Shown: in pieces, positions 26,701-30,834 of the stretch
Layout: every line of letters starts with the position of its first letter
Numbering within the stretch: position 1 is the stretch's first letter
Assembly (NCBI GenBank): GCA_964370235.1
Contig: CAYJIL010000018.1
Span: 1-30,834 of the forward strand
Direction of reading: 5' to 3'
Source of the DNA: CAYJIL01 sp964370235
GTDB taxonomy: Bacteria; Bacteroidota; Bacteroidia; Bacteroidales; Rikenellaceae
Length of the DNA stretch: 30,834 nucleotides
Made by a program: the position numbers and the translations under genes
Notes under the pieces: model-generated
Told to the model about the DNA's origin: nothing
The model's database searches: none
What the model saw: only the letters and a program-made list of their open reading frames with translations

Positions 26701-26877
26701 AACGAAATTACACCAAGCGGTAAGACAACACTTCACCTCGATTCGCAGCAATCGGGTATTGGTACTGCAACTTGTGGTCCGGGTGTGTTAACCGAATATT
26801 GTGTAACCGTTGAACCTTGGAGTTTCAAGTTTAGCTTCCTTCCTTTCGTTGGTAGCGAAATAATAGGCATGCTTTAA
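23761..26877 (+). CDS. Exported LacZ-type GH2 beta-galactosidase
   Basis: A 1038-residue protein with a signal peptide (about 1-19), so unlike E. coli LacZ it is exported, probably to the periplasm. Domains in order: galactose-binding-like jelly roll (about 45-220), Ig-like (225-335), TIM barrel (340-640), second Ig-like/DUF4981 (650-740) and the beta-galactosidase small-chain beta-sandwich (755-1030). The acid/base is Glu474 in SMGNEAGDG and the nucleophile Glu537 in IQCEYVHGMGNS, both intact. FKGTNRHEH and GAFIWDWVDQ are further LacZ-type barrel motifs. It would remove terminal beta-galactose from host or plant oligosaccharides; a different beta-linked sugar is possible within GH2. Its divergent position suggests joint regulation with susC-susD. 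Confidence 0.94.
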   Translation: MRRLFTFALSLLTATTLCAHQSPDSVAYPQWQSQYGYGKGMMHPTYSVLPYASVEDVEERDIKSSPYYQSLNGTWKFNWVRGVDNRVKDFYEPNRDVSYWDDITVPASWETQGFGLPIYINQQYEWQTVNPTPPTVPTDRNEVGSYRREFTVPADWDGRDIILSLEGVKSFYYIWVNGQMLGYSTDSKTASEWDITSVVKPGEQNTIALEVYRWSSAAYLECQDFWRLSGIERDVFIYSLPKSHIADYSVIADLDKSNYSTGLLSVNAQLTGAGELSYSLIDEGGAKIASSSIKASQGETVTFDPVELPSVKPWSAEYPNLYTFVLELKDAAGKTTQITGQNIGFRSIELKGGQVLVNGKPVLFKGTNRHEHTQMGHYVDEASMIEDIRLMKQANINAVRNSHYPCDRRWYELCDKYGLYVVDEANIESHGMGYGEKSLAKDSTWMGAHLFRIERMFHRSKNNTSVIFWSMGNEAGDGVNFEEGYKWLKSKDSIRPVQYERVGLRPHTDIYCPMYMSIDGMKKYLDSNPYRPIIQCEYVHGMGNSVGGIADYWDLIYSHPMAQGAFIWDWVDQTFEEVDENGVKYMAYGGDYGPKGTPSDKNFCVNGMISSDRKPHPHYYEVKAVYQNIFANYKGENNGFYEFMVTNGFFFTNLNQYTLKWNLDDGRKGKTHTSGEMVLDCAPGDSVLVKIPVEDKSAFRNQIFVNLSWEQSNNTQMIPAGYQVAQHQAVIELKPEPIEIKASGSRLKIDRITHTIANNVTSLRFDPVTGAPVSYRYEGNEFLTEPMAYDFYRPATDNDLRDARGTARWKEAGLDSINQKMLSYNYDITKGNAYITIRSEISNRKGEKVFDVETLYTLRVTGELEVDSKVVPNNDIVKSVARVGLKLVMPGAFSQVAYLGRDIETYSDRGRAGKISYNEISVTDMYHNYVVPQTSGNRMDTRWAVLRDRSNTGLLMRSTEPFQFSAYEYDDRLLDKARHQNEITPSGKTTLHLDSQQSGIGTATCGPGVLTEYCVTVEPWSFKFSFLPFVGSEIIGML

Positions 26878-26885
26878 TTAGATTA

Positions 26886-26904
26886 CAAAAGTGTTACACT
26901 TTTG
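26886..26904 (+). terminator. Weak terminator-like hairpin after the GH2 gene
   Basis: CAAAAGTG / CACTTTTG with loop TTA, 9 bases past the stop. The following GTCAAATTTTATT is only partly T-rich, so efficiency is doubtful. Confidence 0.45.
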
Positions 26905-27126
26905 GTCAAATTTTATTGCAATTCGGAATTGTTTTGACAGTTGGTAACCCGTTTAAAAAACAGCTTTTACCAACTGTTATTCAAATAACACAGATTGAGT
27001 GTTATATATTTTCTATTTACTAGGCTGTATTGTTAAATTTATAACTAGTTTTTTTACAAATACAAGAAAAAAGATCAAATTATTACTTTTTGTGCTCTAA
27101 AAACGTCAGAAAATAATTTAATGTTG

Positions 27127-27134
27127 TATCTTTG
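27127..27134 (+). promoter_or_regulatory. Predicted -7 element for the exbB operon
   Basis: TATCTTTG, a good -7 match, giving a leader of about 75 bases. No convincing -33 box. Confidence 0.6.
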
Positions 27135-27213
27135 TTTTCGCTTAGTAGTGGACTATGTTGAAACTAAATATTAATTAAAAAATAAGTACTAATTAAAAAC
27201 AAGTGTTTTTACT

Positions 27214-27978
27214 ATGAAAAAACTATTTGCAATCTTCGCAGTTGTTGGCGCATTGACTCTATCGACTGCAACAGTATTCGCTCAAGGTGCAACAACAGCA
27301 CAAACTGAGCAGGCGACTAACGCTGAAACTGATGTTGAAGGCGAAGCTCTTCACCAAGTAATGAAGGATAAATTCCTTGATGGTGGTGCTGAGTGGATGG
27401 CTCCACTTCTACTTTGTTTGGTTCTAGGTCTATCGATCGTTATCGAGCGTATTATCTACCTTAACCTTTCAACAACTAACACAAAGAAGCTTCTTAAGAA
27501 AGTTGAGGACGCAATCAACTCAGGTGGTATCGAGGCAGCTAAGACTGTATGTCGTAACACAAGAGGTCCTGTAGCAAGTATCTTCTACCAAGGTCTTGAT
27601 CGTTACGATGAGGGTATCGACGTAGTAGAGAAATCTGTAGTTTCTTACGGTTCTGTACAAATGGGTATGCTAGAGAGCGGTCTTTCTTGGATTTCTCTTT
27701 TCATCGCTATCGCACCGATGCTTGGTTTCATGGGTACAGTAGTAGGTATGATCGCAGCATTCGACTCTATTCAGGTTCAAGGTGACGTTTCTCCAACAGC
27801 AGTAGCAGGTGGTATCAAGGTTGCCCTTCTAACAACTGTAGGTGGTCTTATCGTAGCGGTTATTCTTCAGCTATTCTACAACTACCTAATTTCTAAGATT
27901 GATAGCCTAGTTCTTACTATGGAAGACGCTTCTATCTCTCTAATTGACATTATCACTAAGTTCAACAAAAAGAAATAA
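27214..27978 (+). CDS. exbB: ExbB/TolQ/MotA-family proton channel protein
   Basis: A 254-residue inner-membrane protein. The N terminus (3-23, ending in FAQ) looks like a signal peptide, followed by a Thr/Ala/Glu-rich linker; this extension is longer than in E. coli ExbB. Three core membrane helices follow: about 58-80, 153-180 and 198-222, with the conserved APMLGFMGTVVGMI and VALLTTVGGLIVA motifs that line the proton path. With ExbD it forms the motor that energises TonB-dependent transporters such as the SusC upstream. It is the first gene of exbB-(4-helix protein)-exbD-exbD. Codon choice leans to C-ending codons (AAC, ATC, TAC), unlike the glycosidase genes, which suggests high expression. 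Confidence 0.93.
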   Translation: MKKLFAIFAVVGALTLSTATVFAQGATTAQTEQATNAETDVEGEALHQVMKDKFLDGGAEWMAPLLLCLVLGLSIVIERIIYLNLSTTNTKKLLKKVEDAINSGGIEAAKTVCRNTRGPVASIFYQGLDRYDEGIDVVEKSVVSYGSVQMGMLESGLSWISLFIAIAPMLGFMGTVVGMIAAFDSIQVQGDVSPTAVAGGIKVALLTTVGGLIVAVILQLFYNYLISKIDSLVLTMEDASISLIDIITKFNKKK

Positions 27979-27986
27979 TTAAAACT

Positions 27987-28394
27987 ATGAAGTATCTTGC
28001 AATAATCAGATACCTTCTGTTGGCTATTTCAACTATCGTTGTGGTTGCGTTCTTTGCACAAGGACAAGTCGCAGACGATGTTAGTTATATGTTGAACTGG
28101 GCTTACCTAATGCTAGGACTTTCTGTTGTAGCTGTGGTTCTATTGCCATTGTTCAATGTGCTTAAAAACCCAACAGGGGCACTTCGCTCTATGATCGGAC
28201 TAGCGGTCATTGCGGTAATCGTTCTTATCGCTTACGGAGCGTCAGATGCAACACCTATTACTACACCTTCAGCTGTTTATGATGATCCAGCGATACTAAA
28301 GTTTAGCGACACAGGTCTTTATACTACTTATGCTATTCTAGCTGCTGCTTTTGTTAGCATTCTAGTTGCTGAGGTATCGAACATATTTAAATAG
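27987..28394 (+). CDS. Small four-helix inner-membrane protein of the exbB-exbD operon
   Basis: A 135-residue hydrophobic protein that I do not recognise as a named family. Four membrane helices are visible at about 5-24, 37-60, 67-84 and 110-131. A short loop (about 85-108, rich in Ala, Thr, Pro and Asp) lies between helices 3 and 4, and LKNPTGALRS between helices 2 and 3. It starts 8 bases after the exbB stop and ends 41 bases before exbD, so it is translated from the same transcript. The position suggests an accessory subunit or assembly factor of the ExbB-ExbD motor, which is inference only. No catalytic motif or lipobox is present. Confidence 0.8.
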   Translation: MKYLAIIRYLLLAISTIVVVAFFAQGQVADDVSYMLNWAYLMLGLSVVAVVLLPLFNVLKNPTGALRSMIGLAVIAVIVLIAYGASDATPITTPSAVYDDPAILKFSDTGLYTTYAILAAAFVSILVAEVSNIFK

Positions 28395-28435
28395 TCAATG
28401 TTGGTGGTTTCACTTACATAAAACACTGATAATTA

Positions 28436-29005
28436 ATGGCTAAAAGAAACATACCTGAGATTAATGCAGGCTCTATGGCTGACATCGCCTTCTTGCTTCT
28501 GATCTTCTTCCTAGTTTCTACGACTATGAACGTTGATTCAGGAATCCAGCGTATCCTACCGCCGCTTTCAGATGCAGAGCAGCAACAGGATGCCGAGGTG
28601 AACGAGAGGAACATTATGATGGTGATGGTAAACCAGCGCAACGACCTGCTGATTAACATGAAGGAGCAGATTCCACTTTCGGAACTGACAGCTCGTGCTA
28701 AGGAGTTCATTATGAACCCAACGAACTCTTCTGATCTTCCAGAGAAGGATATCGTCAACATTGAATTGATTGGTGATTTCCCAGTAAGTAAAGGTGTTAT
28801 CTCACTACAAAATCAGCGTCCAACTAGCTACGAAATGTACATCAAAGTACAGAATGAGCTAACGAGAGCGTTTAACGAGGTTAAGAATGATCTATCAATC
28901 GAGAAGTTTGGTGTAGCATTCGAAGACCTTAAAGACGAGGCTCAAAAAGATGCGATTAATAAGGCGATACCACTTAGAATTTCAGAGGCAGAACCACGTA
29001 AATAG
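28436..29005 (+). CDS. exbD: ExbD/TolR-family protein, first copy
   Basis: A 189-residue inner-membrane protein with one N-terminal helix and a periplasmic domain. GSMADIAFLLLIFFLVSTTM (about 13-32) contains Asp16, the conserved proton-carrying Asp of the ExbD helix. The periplasmic part (about 33-189) is longer than E. coli ExbD (141 residues) and includes an acidic NERN segment and an extra C-terminal stretch. It works with ExbB as the moving centre of the proton-driven motor. It is followed after 11 bases by a second exbD, so two different ExbD chains are made from one transcript. Confidence 0.9.
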   Translation: MAKRNIPEINAGSMADIAFLLLIFFLVSTTMNVDSGIQRILPPLSDAEQQQDAEVNERNIMMVMVNQRNDLLINMKEQIPLSELTARAKEFIMNPTNSSDLPEKDIVNIELIGDFPVSKGVISLQNQRPTSYEMYIKVQNELTRAFNEVKNDLSIEKFGVAFEDLKDEAQKDAINKAIPLRISEAEPRK

Positions 29006-29009
29006 GAGG
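29004..29009 (+). promoter_or_regulatory. Strong Shine-Dalgarno sequence before the second exbD
   Basis: AGGAGG, 7 bases before the ATG at 29017 and overlapping the stop region of the first exbD. Other start codons in the window have no comparable motif, as expected for Bacteroidetes. It fixes the start at 29017. Confidence 0.8.
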
Positions 29010-29016
29010 ATATTAT

Positions 29017-29493
29017 ATGGCAGTAATGAAAAAAAAGGGTGGTAAAGAACTTCCACCAGTATCAACAGCATCGCTTCCCGATATCGTCTTCATGCTTCTA
29101 TTCTTCTTCATGGTTACAACAACTATGCGAGAGGTAGAGCTTAAAGTACAGGTTCGTCTACCTGAAGCGACTGAGATACAAAAACTAGAGAAGAAATCAC
29201 TAGTTAGTTTCATCTACGTAGGTGCGCCTACTAGAAACTTGATTAAGAAGATGGGTGACCGTCCTCGTATTCAGCTAAACGATGATTTCGCATCAGAGAA
29301 AGATATTCTTGACTTTGTTGCAGCAGAGCGCGATAAGCTAAGTGAGGCAGATCGTAATGCTATGACTATAAGTCTAAAAGTACACCGTGATGTTCAGATG
29401 GGACAGGTGGCAGATATTAAGCAAGAGCTTAGAAAAGCTAATGCACTTAAGATCAGCTACACAGCTCAAAAGACTTCTGGTTACGATAGCTAG
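29017..29493 (+). CDS. exbD: ExbD/TolR-family protein, second copy
   Basis: A 158-residue single-helix inner-membrane protein. After a Lys-rich cytoplasmic tail, LPDIVFMLLFFFMVTTTM (about 20-37) carries the conserved Asp22. The periplasmic region (about 40-158) ends with a DVQMGQVADIKQELRKAN segment resembling the usual ExbD folded domain. It is clearly diverged from the first copy, so the two probably form a mixed pair inside the ExbB pentamer, where two ExbD helices are known to sit. It is the last gene of the operon, closed by a hairpin at 29509-29542. Confidence 0.9.
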   Translation: MAVMKKKGGKELPPVSTASLPDIVFMLLFFFMVTTTMREVELKVQVRLPEATEIQKLEKKSLVSFIYVGAPTRNLIKKMGDRPRIQLNDDFASEKDILDFVAAERDKLSEADRNAMTISLKVHRDVQMGQVADIKQELRKANALKISYTAQKTSGYDS

Positions 29494-29508
29494 TATCTTA
29501 TAACATTA

Positions 29509-29542
29509 AAAGAGCCCCGAACAATATTGTTTGGGGCTCTTT
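29509..29542 (+). terminator. Rho-independent terminator of the exbB-exbD operon
   Basis: AAAGAGCCCC pairs with GGGGCTCTTT, extended by a 5-bp upper stem with one G-T pair and a 4-base ATAT loop, then AGTTTATT. It starts 16 bases after the stop codon. Confidence 0.88.
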
Positions 29543-29623
29543 AGTTTATTAAATATATAATGCTTATAATAATAAAATTGATAAAAAATTGTATATCTAT
29601 TTATTTTTTTTGTATTATTTGAT

Positions 29624-29631
29624 TATATTTG
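29624..29631 (+). promoter_or_regulatory. Predicted -7 element for the TPR gene
   Basis: TATATTTG matches TAnnTTTG. The leader would be about 90 bases and includes a small GTGTA/TACAC hairpin (29648-29661). This indicates separate transcription from the exb operon. Confidence 0.6.
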
Positions 29632-29729
29632 CCCTAATGAAGTTTTTGTGTACTTATACACCTAAAGCAAGTACTATACATTAGCTAATTGGCACGACTA
29701 AATTAATTAATAACCTAATATTTTTTTAC

Positions 29730-30686
29730 ATGAGAGTATTACTAATATTTGCGGCTGCACTAGGGTTTACTTGTAGCCTTCAAGCTCAAACAAAGGCAGA
29801 AGTTCAAGACAAGTACACAGCTGCTGCTGAGCTTTACAAAGCTAAGAACTATTCAGAGGCAATTCCTCTTTTTGAGGAGACACTTACAATGTGTGAGACT
29901 GCCGAGGATGATGTTGAGTCAATTCAAAAGAGTACAGCTAAGCTAGCTGCTGACGCTTATCTACGTGCTGGTGCTACTGCTGCTAAGAACAAGCAGTTTG
30001 AGCAAGCTATCGATTTCCTTTCAAAGAGCTCGGACGTTGCTGGTGCCGAGAACTACATGACTCGTAACCGTGCTGAGGGTATGATCTCTAAGGTTTACGA
30101 AGTAATGGGTAACACTCTAATTTCTGAGAACGAAGATTACGCAGGTGCTGCTGCACTTTATATGCAAGGTATCGAGCGTAACAAAAGAAATACAGATCTT
30201 ATGACTCTTGCTGGTCAGTGTTATGCTAAGAGTGGTGACATGGCTAAGGCAGAAGAGCTTTACAAGCAAGTTATCGATCTAGGTGCTTCTAACTCTAAGT
30301 ACGCTCCTGCTGCTGCTAAGGCTAAGGATGCTTATGCAACAGATATGCTTTCAACTTCTATCGAGGATGCTAAGAATGGCAAGTACGACGAGGTTAAGGC
30401 TACTGTAGACAAAGTATTCGAAATTGCACCAGGTAACGGAACTGCATACATGATCCTTCTACAAGCTGCTAACGTTGCTAAGAAGTATGATGATATCGTT
30501 TCTATCAGTGCCGATGCAATCGCTGCACAGTCAGACGCAGAAGGCAAGTCTAACGCATCTATGATCGTTGGTGCTGCATACCAAAACAAAGGCGACAAGG
30601 CAAAAGCAATTGCTGCTTACCAAGCGGTAACTGTTGGTCCTAACGTAGCTGCTGCTAAAGGTGCTGTTGCAGAGCTTTCGAAGTAA
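29730..30686 (+). CDS. Exported tetratricopeptide-repeat protein
   Basis: A 318-residue protein with a signal peptide (1-19, ending in LQAQ), so periplasmic or outer-membrane associated. The rest is helical TPR-like repeats: AAELYKAKNYSEAIPLFEE (about 32-50), a repeat near 83-98 with NKQFEQAIDFL, one near 138-185 with AGQCYAKSGDMAKAEELYK, and one near 280-300 with GAAYQNKGDKAKAIAAYQ. Such repeats usually bind other proteins. No catalytic motif was seen. Codons are strongly biased (GCT, AAG, AAC, CTT), as in exbB, suggesting an abundant protein. Its place after exbB-exbD hints at a cell-envelope role with the Ton motor, but it has its own promoter and terminator. Confidence 0.88.
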   Translation: MRVLLIFAAALGFTCSLQAQTKAEVQDKYTAAAELYKAKNYSEAIPLFEETLTMCETAEDDVESIQKSTAKLAADAYLRAGATAAKNKQFEQAIDFLSKSSDVAGAENYMTRNRAEGMISKVYEVMGNTLISENEDYAGAAALYMQGIERNKRNTDLMTLAGQCYAKSGDMAKAEELYKQVIDLGASNSKYAPAAAKAKDAYATDMLSTSIEDAKNGKYDEVKATVDKVFEIAPGNGTAYMILLQAANVAKKYDDIVSISADAIAAQSDAEGKSNASMIVGAAYQNKGDKAKAIAAYQAVTVGPNVAAAKGAVAELSK

Positions 30687-30706
30687 TCGTTAAAGCAACC
30701 AAATAT

Positions 30707-30747
30707 AAAATACTCCCAAGTGCTAGCGTAGCACTTGGGAGTATTTT
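30707..30747 (+). terminator. Rho-independent terminator of the TPR gene
   Basis: A perfect 19-bp stem (30707-30725 with 30729-30747), loop GCG, with T-rich DNA following (TTTTGTTTAT). It lies 20 bases after the stop codon. A and T runs on both sides would let it work for a minus-strand gene too. Confidence 0.93.
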
Positions 30748-30834
30748 GTTTATATTACATACACTGCGCTTGGCAGCTCAATTGTCGTTATAGGTTCATA
30801 ATCCTAGCCGATGATGGCAATAGTGTATTATATC

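Larger units (their letters stand above)
26878..27213. other. 336-base gap between the GH2 gene and exbB
   Basis: Contains a weak terminator-like hairpin (26886-26904), an 11-bp inverted repeat with a 19-base loop (26937-26947 with 26967-26977), AT-rich DNA, and the exbB -7 element (27127-27134). No gene was seen. Confidence 0.7.

Noticed and set aside
27214..29493. TolQ/TolR (Tol-Pal) system instead of ExbB/ExbD
   Set aside because: No tolA, tolB or pal follows, and two ExbD-type genes plus an extra membrane gene fit the Bacteroidetes Ton motor operon better, though the families are related and this is not absolute.
1..30834. CRISPR array, tRNA, rRNA, insertion sequence or prophage
   Set aside because: No regularly spaced repeats, cloverleaf-like segments, transposase or phage genes were seen by reading both strands.

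Overview
The window looks like a piece of chromosome from an AT-rich member of the Bacteroidetes, most likely Bacteroidales. The evidence is a SusC/SusD pair, lipoprotein and periplasmic glycoside hydrolases (GH3, GH92, GH2), an ExbB-ExbD-ExbD operon, and promoters of the Bacteroidetes primary-sigma type: a TAnnTTTG -7 element, sometimes with TTG about 20 bases upstream. There is almost no Shine-Dalgarno signal. The genus cannot be fixed from this sequence. No phage, insertion sequence, CRISPR array, tRNA or rRNA was seen.

Layout, left to right. (1) 54-2487, minus strand: a TGS-domain nucleoside (uridine) kinase-like protein followed by an exported endonuclease/exonuclease/phosphatase-family protein. 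(2) 2786-3085: a DUF3467 small protein with its own promoter and terminator. (3) 3271-9908: an exported GH3 glycosidase with a PA14 insert, then a minus-strand flavin oxidoreductase of the nitronate monooxygenase family, then a GH92 lipoprotein (predicted alpha-mannosidase). (4) 10015-18310: housekeeping genes glyA, mutS2, mtaB-ribD (plus strand) and surE plus a BaiN/HI0933-family flavoprotein (minus strand). (5) 18472-26877: susC-susD on the minus strand, divergent from a LacZ-type GH2 gene across a 605-base regulatory gap. (6) 27214-30686: exbB, a small four-helix membrane protein, two exbD paralogues, and a separately promoted exported TPR protein.

The parts fit a glycan-scavenging cell. 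Surface SusC/SusD would bind and import oligosaccharides. GH2, GH3 and GH92 enzymes would trim beta-galactoside-like, beta-glucoside or xyloside-like and alpha-mannoside linkages. ExbB/ExbD would supply proton-motive force to TonB-dependent transport such as SusC. No tonB gene and no PUL regulator (hybrid two-component system, ECF sigma/anti-sigma, SusR) lies in the window, so control must come from elsewhere. Most transcription units are closed by long perfect hairpins, several of which can serve convergent genes from both sides.

I did not find a clearly new defence or mobile system. The least explained parts are the palindromic leader of susC and the repeats between susC and the GH2 gene, the uncharacterised membrane protein inside the exbB-exbD operon with an unusual Shine-Dalgarno before the second exbD, and the overlapping divergent promoters of mutS2 and mtaB.
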